DNA of 64,000 nt from Sedimentitalea sp042687825. GTDB taxonomy: Bacteria > Pseudomonadota > Alphaproteobacteria > Rhodobacterales > Rhodobacteraceae. The stretch is from positions 62,001 through 126,000 of the forward strand of contig NZ_JBHUQE010000001.1 of NCBI RefSeq assembly GCF_042687825.1, read 5' to 3'. Of the stretch, positions 52,383 to 61,965 are shown piece after piece; the first letter of the stretch is position 1, and every line of letters starts with the position of its first letter. The notes under the pieces are model-generated. The model searched no databases, had not been told where the DNA came from, and saw only the letters and a program-made list of their open reading frames with translations. The position numbers were made by a program, and so were the translations under genes.

Positions 52383-53783
52383 TCAGAGGATTTCGTCGTT
52401 GAGGTAATACCAGGGGTACATGATACGCTGACCAAGCCGGCGGAACGGGGTCAGTACGCCGTGGCTGGGCAGAGGCGAAGTAAAGATCGGCAGGTCGAGT
52501 TCCTTGCCTTTTCCCGCAACCAGCTGTGCCAGACGCTTGCCGGCCTGGGCGGAATACATCACGCCGTTGCCGCCATAGCCCATGGCATAAAAGATCTTCT
52601 GTTTCGGGTCGGGCTGGAAAATCCGCGGCATCATGTCGTGGCTGACATCGACCCAGCCCCACCAGGAGTAGTCCAGATCGATCCCTTCCAGCGCCGGGAA
52701 CTTGCGGTACAGGCCCTTTTGCAGCAGCGCCAGGTGCTTTGGGTTCTCGGCATCCGGTCCGGTGATCGCACTGCGGCTGCCGATCTGCACCCGGTTGTCG
52801 GGCAGACGACGGTAGTAGTGCCGCAGCGTGCGGGTATCGGTCAGCGGCGAGGTGGCCTGGATACCGCATTCCTGCAACTCGTCATCGGTCAGCGGCCGCG
52901 TCACGATCGAGTTCGACAGGATCGGCATCAGGCGATGCTTGGTCCGCTCGTTCAGTCCCGGCGGGGTATAGCCTGCCGTCGCCAGCGCAACCGCACGGGC
53001 CTTGACCGTACCACCGGGCGTGGTCAGATGATGCACGCCGTCCTTGGTCTTCCATCCCATGACCGGGCTGGCGGTATGGATCGTTGCACCCAGCTTGCGG
53101 GCCAGCCGAACATAGTCAAAGGCCAGCTTTGCGGCATGGATGGCGGTTCCGTCCGGTTCCCACATGGCGCCGTGGGCTTCCTGATCGCGGACATGCTGTT
53201 CATGCAGCTCTTCGCGGCCGATGATCCGCGAGGCATAGCCGAACACGTCGTTCAGCAGCGCGCTTTCCTTTTCCAGTTTGGGCATCACCTTTGCGCGGTG
53301 CGCGATATAGTAATGCCCACCGGTCTGTGGATCGCAGTTGATGTCGTCGGACCCGATCAGGTCGTTGAACAGCTCGAAGGCTTCGCACACCTCGGCATGC
53401 ATCTTCTTGGCGACCTCGACCCCCCAGCGTTCGATCCACTGCGACCGTTTCAGCCGGCCAGAAGAGATCTGTGCCTGTCCGCCATTGCGGGTGGAACAGC
53501 CCCAGGCCACGGTGTTGGCTTCCAGAACGGTCGCCTTGATGCCGTGTTCTTTGGCCAGGTGGATGGCGGTTGACAGGCCGGTATAGCCCGACCCGATTAC
53601 AACGACATCGGCGTCGACATCACCCGAGATGGGTCCGTCATCTTCCGGCGGCGTGCCGGCCGTACCGATCCAGTAGGTCGGTGCATGATCGCGGTTGTGC
53701 CCCGGACCCGCATCGATGATGGGATCATAGCGGGGATCGTAGCTGCCTTTTGGCCAATGACGTGGCCGTTTTGAATCCGACAT
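52383..53783 (-). CDS. tauY: Taurine dehydrogenase, large FAD subunit
   Basis: A 466-residue FAD-dependent oxidoreductase of the DAO/DadA type. The dinucleotide-binding motif is VVIGSGYTGLSTAIHLA at about residue 60, and the C-terminal GYGGNGVMYSAQAGKRLAQ closes the FAD site. With TauX it oxidises taurine to sulfoacetaldehyde and ammonia, passing electrons to cytochrome c. Outside this context it resembles gamma-glutamylputrescine oxidase. It follows tauX by 33 bases and precedes xsc. Confidence 0.9.
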   Translation of the reverse strand: MSDSKRPRHWPKGSYDPRYDPIIDAGPGHNRDHAPTYWIGTAGTPPEDDGPISGDVDADVVVIGSGYTGLSTAIHLAKEHGIKATVLEANTVAWGCSTRNGGQAQISSGRLKRSQWIERWGVEVAKKMHAEVCEAFELFNDLIGSDDINCDPQTGGHYYIAHRAKVMPKLEKESALLNDVFGYASRIIGREELHEQHVRDQEAHGAMWEPDGTAIHAAKLAFDYVRLARKLGATIHTASPVMGWKTKDGVHHLTTPGGTVKARAVALATAGYTPPGLNERTKHRLMPILSNSIVTRPLTDDELQECGIQATSPLTDTRTLRHYYRRLPDNRVQIGSRSAITGPDAENPKHLALLQKGLYRKFPALEGIDLDYSWWGWVDVSHDMMPRIFQPDPKQKIFYAMGYGGNGVMYSAQAGKRLAQLVAGKGKELDLPIFTSPLPSHGVLTPFRRLGQRIMYPWYYLNDEIL

Positions 53784-53816
53784 GTCGATTATCCATGTAT
53801 AAGGTGGCGGTTGCTA

Positions 53817-54203
53817 TTAGGCTTTGAAAGGTGGCCGGGCCTTGCGCAGGGCCTGTTTGACGACGATCTTGCCGTCGCGCAGCGTGAACAGGTCAGCGCC
53901 CTGGGCCTCGATCCGCATGCCGTTGGCATCGGTTCCCGAGAAGGTCCATTCCGAAACGGCACGGTCGCCATGCACAAAGTGGCTGTGGTGGTCCCAATGG
54001 GCGTCCTTCATGCCGGCCCAAACCGCAGAGAAGGCTTTGGCGATGGCATCCGCGCCTTCGACCTTGGCGCCATAGGCGGCATCGCCACCCACGGTATAGA
54101 ACACGCAGTCATCGGCAAAGTGGGTCATCACCGCATCGACGTCATGGCGGTTGAACGCATCGAACGTGTCGGCGAAGTCCTGGGCAGTCAGAGTCTTGGT
54201 CAT
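53817..54203 (-). CDS. tauX: Taurine dehydrogenase, small subunit (SnoaL-like)
   Basis: A 128-residue protein of the SnoaL/NTF2-like fold: TFDAFNRHDVDAVMTHFADDCVFY at the start and the later GADLFTLRDGKIVVKQALRK. The small subunit TauX of Paracoccus and Rhodobacter taurine dehydrogenase is of this size and lies before tauY, as here. How it assists the flavin subunit is unclear. The gene is in the middle of the operon, between the stress-protein gene and tauY. Confidence 0.85.
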   Translation of the reverse strand: MTKTLTAQDFADTFDAFNRHDVDAVMTHFADDCVFYTVGGDAAYGAKVEGADAIAKAFSAVWAGMKDAHWDHHSHFVHGDRAVSEWTFSGTDANGMRIEAQGADLFTLRDGKIVVKQALRKARPPFKA

Positions 54204-54221
54204 TGTGTTTATCCTTGTCAG

Positions 54222-54734
54222 TCAGCTTTGCTTGGTCATGTCGCCGGTGTCCTTGAACGGCACCACCAGCGTTGGAATATCGGCCCGCCGCAGCACACGC
54301 TTGGCGACGGTGCCCAGGAACGTGTGGGTGAACCCGTGGTCATGGGCCCCCAGCACGATCAGGTCACAATTCAGGTCCTTGGCCCGGCGCAGAATGGCTT
54401 CGGCGGGGTGGCCCTCGATGACTTCGACCGAGGTAACCTGATCGCGAATGCCGGCGTCCTTCTTGTCCATGGCCGCCCAGAATTGTTCCTGGCGCTGCGC
54501 CAGGATGGCCTCGACCATCTCGCTGCGATGCTCGAGCGCCTGTTCACGCGTGCCCTTGTTCAGAACATAGAATTGCAGCGCGATCCGGGCGTCGTCGGAC
54601 AGGGGCTCGGTGACGTGCAGAACGTGAATCTCGGCACCGGTGGCCTGCGCCAGGCTGGCGGCGTGGCGCAGCGCATAGGTCGAGTTCTCGGACAGATCGG
54701 TCGCGAACAGAATGTTGGTGATAGTCGGTTTCAT
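54222..54734 (-). CDS. Universal stress protein in the taurine operon
   Basis: A 170-residue UspA-family protein. NILFATDLSENSTYALRHAASLA is the family start and the ATP-loop pattern is LIVLGAHDHGFTHTFLGTVAKRVLRRADIPTLVV. It may bind ATP and assist the TRAP transporter; a Usp gene inside TRAP operons is found in other bacteria (TeaD of Halomonas modulates TeaABC). Start at 54734, with GAAAGG before it; the open frame begins upstream inside tauM. The gap to tauM is 14 bases. Confidence 0.88.
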   Translation of the reverse strand: MKPTITNILFATDLSENSTYALRHAASLAQATGAEIHVLHVTEPLSDDARIALQFYVLNKGTREQALEHRSEMVEAILAQRQEQFWAAMDKKDAGIRDQVTSVEVIEGHPAEAILRRAKDLNCDLIVLGAHDHGFTHTFLGTVAKRVLRRADIPTLVVPFKDTGDMTKQS

Positions 54735-54748
54735 GTCGATTTGACCTT

Positions 54749-56089
54749 TCAGTATCCAAACACACGCGGCAGCCACAGCGACAGTTGCGGGAAGAACGCG
54801 ATGACGAAGATGGCGATGGTGTTCACCGCGGCAAACGGCAGGGCCCGGATCGAAATGTTCTCGATCGAGATGTTCGAGATGCCCGACGCGATGAACAGGT
54901 TCTCGCCCAGCGGTGGCGTCTGAAAGCCGATCCCCAGCGTACAGATCATCACGACACCAAAGTGGATCGGGTCGATGCCGACGCTATAGGCCACCGGCAG
55001 CATCACCGGCACCAGGATCAGGATCGCGGCCAGGGTCTCCATGAACATGCCGACGAACAGCAGGAAGAAGATGATCATCGCCCAGATCACATACAGGCTG
55101 TCAGTCAGCGCCAGCATGCCGTTGGCAATGATCGCCGGGATCTGGTTCTCGACCAGCAGGCGGCCAAAGACGGTGGCGGTGAACAGGATCAACAGCACGC
55201 GGCCGGTCAACCATGTCGTGGTTTCCAGCGACCGGTTCAGCGATTCAAAGCTCAGCTCGCGATAGATAAAGACACCGACGAACAGCGTGTAAAAGATCGC
55301 GACAATGGCGGCCTCGGTCGGGGTGAAAAAGCCGGAATAGATACCGCCCAGGATCACCACAGGCGCCATCAGCGACCAGAATCCGCGATACATCTCGCAC
55401 AGCACGTTGCGCAGCGACCAGCCTTCGGCCGAACCGGTATAGCCGTGCTTTTTGCACAAGGCCCAGTTCATGACCAGCAGGCTGCCGGCGATGACAAAGG
55501 CCGGAACAAAGCCTGCGATGAACAGTTTCGAGATCGAAACGGTCTGGAAGGTGCCGAATTTCTCGACCGCTTCGGGCGGCGCGGCCATGCCCAGCGCGGC
55601 AATCCCGAAAATGACCATCGGAATGGACGGCGGAATGACGATGCCCAGGCCACCCGCCGATGCGGTCACGGCCGAGGAATAGCCACGGTCATAGCCGCGC
55701 TTGATCATTGCCGGGATCATCAACATGCCGACAGCGGCGGTGGTGGCCGGCCCCGAACCCGAGATCGCGCCAAAGAACAGGCACGCCATGACGGTGGCGG
55801 CGGACAGGCCGCCGGTGAACGGTCCGGCAAAGCTTTCGGCGACATTGATCAGCCGCCGCGAGATTCCGGCCGCCTCCATCAGCGCCCCGGCCAGAATGAA
55901 CGCCGGCAGCGCCATCAGCGGGAACGAGCCCACCGAGGTAAAGGCGATCTGCACGAATTTGATCGGGTTTTCACCCAGGTACAGGAACGATATCAGCGAC
56001 GAGACACCCAGTGCCACGGTGATCGGCGCGCCCAGCACCAGCAGCCCAAGAAACGAGCCGAAGAGTATAGTGACGATTTCATTTTCCAT
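54749..56089 (-). CDS. tauM: TRAP transporter large permease
   Basis: A 446-residue DctM-type protein of the ion-transporter superfamily, with about 12 membrane segments, expected to couple taurine import to a sodium gradient. Family motifs include FFGAISGSGPATTAAVGMLMIPAMIKRGYDRGYSSAVTASAGGLGIVIPPSIPMV, quoted here only by its key parts GAISGSGPATTA and GIVIPPSIPMV. It follows tauL by 23 bases and is the last transporter gene. Confidence 0.92.
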   Translation of the reverse strand: MENEIVTILFGSFLGLLVLGAPITVALGVSSLISFLYLGENPIKFVQIAFTSVGSFPLMALPAFILAGALMEAAGISRRLINVAESFAGPFTGGLSAATVMACLFFGAISGSGPATTAAVGMLMIPAMIKRGYDRGYSSAVTASAGGLGIVIPPSIPMVIFGIAALGMAAPPEAVEKFGTFQTVSISKLFIAGFVPAFVIAGSLLVMNWALCKKHGYTGSAEGWSLRNVLCEMYRGFWSLMAPVVILGGIYSGFFTPTEAAIVAIFYTLFVGVFIYRELSFESLNRSLETTTWLTGRVLLILFTATVFGRLLVENQIPAIIANGMLALTDSLYVIWAMIIFFLLFVGMFMETLAAILILVPVMLPVAYSVGIDPIHFGVVMICTLGIGFQTPPLGENLFIASGISNISIENISIRALPFAAVNTIAIFVIAFFPQLSLWLPRVFGY

Positions 56090-56112
56090 TGGATCTATCC
56101 CTGTGCTCGCCT

Positions 56113-56640
56113 TCAGTCTTGATCGGTCTTGTAGTCTTCGAGGTCGATTTTATCCGGGTCACGGACGTCTTCCCCTTTGATAAGCTTTTGATAATTCACC
56201 TGAAGTATGCGAATGGTCATCAGCGTGAAGGCGATGGGCAGGATCATGTAGATCCACTTCATCTCGATCCCCAGCGTCTGGGATTTCCAGAACTTGTTCA
56301 TCCGGAAGAACACGAAATCGACGGCCAGGTAGACAAAGTAGACGTTGAAAAAGAGCCAGAAGAGATCCGCAAAGCCCTCGATCCACTTGACCCAGGAGCG
56401 CGGCAGCATGCCGAACTGGAACGTCACGCGGTTATGCGCACTCATCTTGGCGGCATAGCTGGCGCCGAAAAACACGAACCAAACGAACATGTAGACCGAT
56501 AGTTCCTCGATCCACGAGAACGAGTGATCAAACAATTCGCGCGACAGGACCTGCACGAACAGCAAGCAGACGAATGTCAGCAGCAGGACACGGCAGATAT
56601 AGCTTTCGAAATTGTTCAAGACTGTCCAGAACTTAGCCAT
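56113..56640 (-). CDS. tauL: TRAP transporter small permease
   Basis: A 175-residue DctQ-type membrane protein with four membrane segments (near 13-35, 45-65, 85-110 and 130-155) and the typical RELFDHSFSWIEELSVYMFVW motif. It acts as a scaffold for TauM. The C-terminal tail is polar and acidic. It follows tauK with a hairpin-bearing 54-base gap and has GGAGG as its ribosome site. Confidence 0.92.
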   Translation of the reverse strand: MAKFWTVLNNFESYICRVLLLTFVCLLFVQVLSRELFDHSFSWIEELSVYMFVWFVFFGASYAAKMSAHNRVTFQFGMLPRSWVKWIEGFADLFWLFFNVYFVYLAVDFVFFRMNKFWKSQTLGIEMKWIYMILPIAFTLMTIRILQVNYQKLIKGEDVRDPDKIDLEDYKTDQD

Positions 56641-56660
56641 TTTGATCTCCTCCCAGGGGT

Positions 56661-56682
56661 GGGAGCGCGCGGGCGCGCTCCC
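56661..56682 (-). promoter_or_regulatory. Stem-loop between tauK and tauL
   Basis: GGGAGCGCG / CGCGCTCCC with a four-base loop, between the binding-protein gene and the small permease gene. Similar hairpins after dctP-type genes are thought to protect the upstream mRNA and so favour the abundant binding protein. On the + strand it is followed by ATTTTTTT and would look like a terminator, but no + strand gene ends here. Confidence 0.6.
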
Positions 56683-56694
56683 ATTTTTTTGTTT

Positions 56695-57708
56695 TTATTG
56701 AACCGGGTCGCGACCCAGGGCGGTGAGAACGGCGTTCAGTTTTTCGACGCCACCGATGGAGTCGTAGAACTTGGGCCAGACAGCTTCGGTCGCCAGCTTG
56801 ATGAACTCTTCCTCGTTGTTTTCGGGGTCGGTGATCTCCATGCCCTTGGCGATCAGCTCTTCCTTGATGGCCGCTTCGGATTCGCGCAGGAACTGGGCGC
56901 TGGCCAGGGTGGCCTCTTTGCCCGCCTCAAGAATGATCTGCTGATCCGCTTCCGACAGGTCCTGAAAGACGGCTTCGGAGATGATCAGCGGCTCGATCGA
57001 GAAGATGTAGCGGATGTTGGTGATGTATTTCTGGACTTCGTAGAACTTCATCGCGTTGATGGTCAGGTACGGGTTGTCCTGGCCGTCGACGACCTTTTGC
57101 TGCAGGCCGGTAAAGGTCTCGGACCAGGCCATCGGCGTCGGGTTCACGCCCCAGGCCTTGTAGGTGTCGATCATGATCTCGTTCTTGGGAACGCGGATGA
57201 CCAGACCCTGCAGGTCGGCAACCGAGTGAACCGGCTTGGCCGAGTTGGTCAGAACCCGGAACCCGGTATAGGTCCAGGCGATGATGCGCACGCCGGCATC
57301 CCGCAGGGTGTTTTCGGTCAGTTCGGCACCGATCGGACCCTGGGTCAGCTTTTCAGCGTCTTCCAGGCTGAGAATGACGTAGGGCAGGGTAAAGACGCCC
57401 ACGGTTGGCGAAAACGGCGTGATGTTGTTGATCGCCAGCAGCGACATGTCCAGCGTGCCGATGGCCGCATCGTTCACGGTGTCCTGCTCGGAACCGAGCT
57501 GGCCGTTCAGGAACATGGTCGCGGTATGCGCGCCGCCGGATTTCTCCTCCAGCGCCGCGATGAATGCCTTGCCGGTGGCTTCCTGCGCACTGCCGGCGCT
57601 GTCGCCCACGGCGATCTTGAATTCCTTGGCTTGTGCGGCGCCAAGGCTCAGCAGCAAGGATGCTGCCGCGACGCTGGCCACCGAGTTAAAGCGGGTGATG
57701 AATGTCAT
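56695..57708 (-). CDS. tauK: TRAP transporter taurine-binding protein
   Basis: A 337-residue DctP-type periplasmic receptor. A Sec signal peptide ends at about residue 27 (AAQA-KEF). Family segments are AKPVHSVADLQGLVIRVP, where the arginine binds the acid group of the ligand, and QDNPYLTINAMKFYEVQKYIT. It is the first gene of the taurine operon, divergent from tauR. The ligand taurine is inferred from operon content, in the Rhodobacter tauKLM manner. Confidence 0.9.
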   Translation of the reverse strand: MTFITRFNSVASVAAASLLLSLGAAQAKEFKIAVGDSAGSAQEATGKAFIAALEEKSGGAHTATMFLNGQLGSEQDTVNDAAIGTLDMSLLAINNITPFSPTVGVFTLPYVILSLEDAEKLTQGPIGAELTENTLRDAGVRIIAWTYTGFRVLTNSAKPVHSVADLQGLVIRVPKNEIMIDTYKAWGVNPTPMAWSETFTGLQQKVVDGQDNPYLTINAMKFYEVQKYITNIRYIFSIEPLIISEAVFQDLSEADQQIILEAGKEATLASAQFLRESEAAIKEELIAKGMEITDPENNEEEFIKLATEAVWPKFYDSIGGVEKLNAVLTALGRDPVQ

Positions 57709-57822
57709 TTAGTCCTCCACGTGGAATAGTTCTGTGTCTTTGTGCACATCTTGCGGCGGTGTTTCCTCCAACAGCCGCGAAGATAGAAATTGTTAACGTC
57801 AAAGCCCAAGTCACCAATAGTG

Positions 57823-57848
57823 CCAGTTTTTCAATTGACTTAGACCAG
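57823..57848 (-). promoter_or_regulatory. Candidate TauR-binding repeats in the tauK-tauR region
   Basis: On the minus strand CTGGTCTAA (57840-57848) and CTGGCACTA (starting at 57826) are direct repeats whose starts are 22 bases apart, about two helical turns. They resemble the CTGGACTTAA repeats that I recall as the TauR site of Rhodobacter capsulatus. They are 115-140 bases before tauK and just before the tauR start. Match is partial. Confidence 0.35.
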
Positions 57849-57869
57849 CAAGGTTGTGAGGCTGGCCGG

Positions 57870-59351
57870 GTGCACGCAAGCAGAATTCCAGCCGAAGTTT
57901 TTTTTCTGGACCGCGCCTCGGCCCGGCCCTTGCAGGCGCAGATCCGCGAGTCGGTCGTCACGGCGATTCTCTCGCAATTGATCCTGCCCGGCTCGCGCAT
58001 GCCCTCGTCGCGCAATCTGGCCGCTCATCTGGGGGTGGCGCGAATGACGGTGACATTGGCCTTTCAGGAACTGGTGGCGCAGGGATATCTGGAAACCGTC
58101 TCGCGCAGCGCCTATGTGGTCGCCGAATCCGAAGCCCTGACCCGGCTGACCCTGGACGATCCGATGGGCCACCCGCCCGACGCCGTGTCCTGGAGAAACA
58201 TCCTGGCCAGTTCGCTGACCACCCGGCGCCGGGTGGTCAAGCCGCATGACTGGCGCAGCATGAAATATCCCTTTGCCTATGGCCAGATGGACGGCACCCT
58301 GTTCAATCACTCGGCTTGGCGAGATTGTGCACGTCAGGCCATGGGCAAGAGGGATTTCGACGAACTGGCCGGGGATTTCGCCCATCACGATGACCCGCTA
58401 TTGCTGAACTACATCCGGGCTCGGGCTCTGCCGCGGCGCGGGATTTCGGTCACCGCTGATCAGATTCTGGTGACGGTCGGTGCCCAGAACGCCCTGTGGC
58501 TGGTGATCGAACTGCTGACCCGGCGCCCGCTGCGGGCAGTCTGCGAGAACCCGGGCTATCCCGACACCCGGCAGGCGCTGCGCTGGTGCGGCGCCGAGGT
58601 CACCACGGTGAATGTCGACGGACATGGTCTGCCGCCCGATCGTATCCCCCGCGGCATCAGCGCGGTTTTCGTCACCCCCAGCCATCACGCGCCGACCGGT
58701 GCCACCATGCCGCCCGCCCGTCGCCGCGAATTGCTGGCCAATGCCGACAGTCGCGATTTCGTCATCATCGAGGACGATTACGAGTTCGAGATGAGCTTTC
58801 TTGAAGCGCCCAGCCCGGCTCTGAAATCCTATGATCGCAGCGACCGGGTTCTCTATGTGGGCAGTTTTTCCAAGGCGCTGTTTCCCGGTCTCAGGCTGGG
58901 ATATCTCGTCGGGCCACCCGCGGTGATCGCCGAGGCCCGGGAGCTGCGGTCGATGATGCTGCGTCACCCGCCGGGCCATCTGCAGCGCACCGCCGCCTAT
59001 TTCCTGGGCCAGGGACATTACGAGTTGCTGGTGCGCGACATGCGCCGGCAATTCGCCCGCCGGCGTCAGGCCATGCAGGCCGCGCTGGCGCGGACCGACC
59101 TGCAGATCGCCGGTGCGGCACGGTTCGGCGGCTCCAGCCTGTGGATCAAGGGACCGCCGGGTCTGGATGCCTCGGTACTGGAGAAGGAACTGCTTCAGGA
59201 CAGCGTCCTGATCGAATCAGGGGCGCCGTTCTTTGCCGGCACCGGCAGGCCGACCGAGTACTTTCGGCTGGGCTATTCCTCGATCGCTGAGGAGCGCATT
59301 GCAGAGGGGATCGAACTGATCGACCAGCGCGTCAGGGTGCTGACCCGCTGA
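57870..59351 (+). CDS. tauR: MocR/GntR-type regulator of taurine genes
   Basis: A 493-residue protein: winged helix-turn-helix of the GntR type (about 20-90, with LPGSRMPSSRNLAAHLGVARMTVTLAFQELVAQG, key part SSRNLAAHLGVARMTV) fused to an aminotransferase-like domain that binds PLP; the lysine is in YVGSFSKALFPGLRLGY. In Rhodobacter, TauR activates taurine genes. The start is uncertain: GTG at 57870, with GAGG nine bases upstream, is preferred over the far upstream frame start at 57702 that overlaps tauK. Divergent from tauKLM. Confidence 0.88.
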   Translation: MHASRIPAEVFFLDRASARPLQAQIRESVVTAILSQLILPGSRMPSSRNLAAHLGVARMTVTLAFQELVAQGYLETVSRSAYVVAESEALTRLTLDDPMGHPPDAVSWRNILASSLTTRRRVVKPHDWRSMKYPFAYGQMDGTLFNHSAWRDCARQAMGKRDFDELAGDFAHHDDPLLLNYIRARALPRRGISVTADQILVTVGAQNALWLVIELLTRRPLRAVCENPGYPDTRQALRWCGAEVTTVNVDGHGLPPDRIPRGISAVFVTPSHHAPTGATMPPARRRELLANADSRDFVIIEDDYEFEMSFLEAPSPALKSYDRSDRVLYVGSFSKALFPGLRLGYLVGPPAVIAEARELRSMMLRHPPGHLQRTAAYFLGQGHYELLVRDMRRQFARRRQAMQAALARTDLQIAGAARFGGSSLWIKGPPGLDASVLEKELLQDSVLIESGAPFFAGTGRPTEYFRLGYSSIAEERIAEGIELIDQRVRVLTR

Positions 59352-59381
59352 AACGGTGCCGGCATCACCACTGGCCGCCCG

Positions 59382-60299
59382 TCACGGCACGGGCGACGGC
59401 GCCAGCAGACCCCTGCCTTGCTGGGCAACGAAGTCCAGGAAATAGCGAATCTTGGGGTCCTGCAGCTTGCGATGCGGATAGAGACAGCCAAAGATCGCCG
59501 GCACCGGCGGCGTGTCGGGCAGCACCTCGACCAGCCGGCCATCGCGCAGATGCGCGGCCACGTCGAACAGCGGTTTGTTGACGATGCCGCGCCCGTCCAG
59601 TGCCCAGTCGGTCAGCACGTCGCCGTCATCGGCATCGAACTTGCCGGATACTTCCAGCTTGCGCTGGCCCGTCCCGGTCCGCAGCACCCAGAAATATTCC
59701 GGCGATCGCGGATAGCGCAGCAGCAGGCAATTGTGCCGGTCCGACAACAGATCGTCCGGGTTGTCCGGCACGCCGTGTCGCGCCAGATAGTCCGGCGCGG
59801 CGCACAACACCCGCGCGCAATCATCGATCTTGCGCAGTTTAAGCGTCGAATCCCGTGGCACGCCGACGAAAAAGGCCAGGTCCAGCTTGTCCGTCAGGAG
59901 GTCGACGGTCCGGTCCGACAGGCGCATCTGCACGCGGGTATCGGGAAATTTCTCGACGAAGCGGGGAATCAGCGGCGCAATGATGCGCCGCCCTGCGCCC
60001 AGCGGGGCGGCCACGCGGATGACCCCGCGCGGCTGGCCCGAAAAGTTCGCGACCATCGCCTCGGCTTCGTCGATCGTGCCCAGAACCCTGCAGGCATGGT
60101 CATAGAACTTTCGCCCGACTTCGGTCGGGCTGAGCGAACGGGTGGTGCGGTTGAACAACCTGACCCCAAGATGTTTTTCCAGTTCCTTGATGCGCTTGCT
60201 GGCCACTGCCGGCGTCAGCCGCAGGTCGCGGCCGCCGGATGTGATGCTGCCCAGATCGACGACGCGGGTGAATACGCGCAGGCTTTCCACATATGGCAT
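59382..60299 (-). CDS. LysR-family transcriptional regulator
   Basis: A 305-residue LysR-type regulator. The helix-turn-helix is at the N-terminus (ESLRVFTRVVDLGSITSGGRDLRLTPAVASKRIKELEKHLG, key part DLRLTPAVASKRIKELE), with the effector domain from about 90. It is of the subgroup with a conserved NRTTRSLSPTEVGRKFY. The start at 60299 has GAGAGG before it. It is divergent from xdhA, and so may control xanthine dehydrogenase; the inducer is unknown. It is convergent with tauR with 30 bases between. Confidence 0.85.
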   Translation of the reverse strand: MPYVESLRVFTRVVDLGSITSGGRDLRLTPAVASKRIKELEKHLGVRLFNRTTRSLSPTEVGRKFYDHACRVLGTIDEAEAMVANFSGQPRGVIRVAAPLGAGRRIIAPLIPRFVEKFPDTRVQMRLSDRTVDLLTDKLDLAFFVGVPRDSTLKLRKIDDCARVLCAAPDYLARHGVPDNPDDLLSDRHNCLLLRYPRSPEYFWVLRTGTGQRKLEVSGKFDADDGDVLTDWALDGRGIVNKPLFDVAAHLRDGRLVEVLPDTPPVPAIFGCLYPHRKLQDPKIRYFLDFVAQQGRGLLAPSPVP

Positions 60300-60373
60300 G
60301 ATCGGGCCTCTCTGATTGCCGTCCAAAGTCAGCCGCGACGGGCCGATGCGCCAGCATAACCCATATTCGCCTT

Positions 60374-60433
60374 TTTCAACACATCGTTGAAAGATTTCCT
60401 CGAATGACAGCGTATTCGGATGCAATCGGATGC
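60374..60433. promoter_or_regulatory. Palindrome and direct repeats between the LysR gene and xdhA
   Basis: TTTCAAC-acatc-GTTGAAA (60374-60392) is a perfect palindrome with a T-N11-A-like centre, as expected of a LysR site. To its right TCGGATGC occurs twice in a row (60416-60423 and 60426-60433, 10 bases apart). Both are in the 186-base divergent region. The link to the regulator is inferred. Confidence 0.5.
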
Positions 60434-60485
60434 GATACTCTGAACATCATCCGACACCAACCGGCAGCATTGCCCTGGAGGCCCC

Positions 60486-61949
<1,464 letters not shown>

Positions 61950-61965
61950 CCGAGGGGGAACGGAC

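Noticed and set aside
56661..56690. Rho-independent terminator on the + strand (hairpin plus ATTTTTTT)
   Set aside because: No + strand gene ends there; it sits inside the minus-strand tauK-tauL junction and is better read as an mRNA stem-loop.
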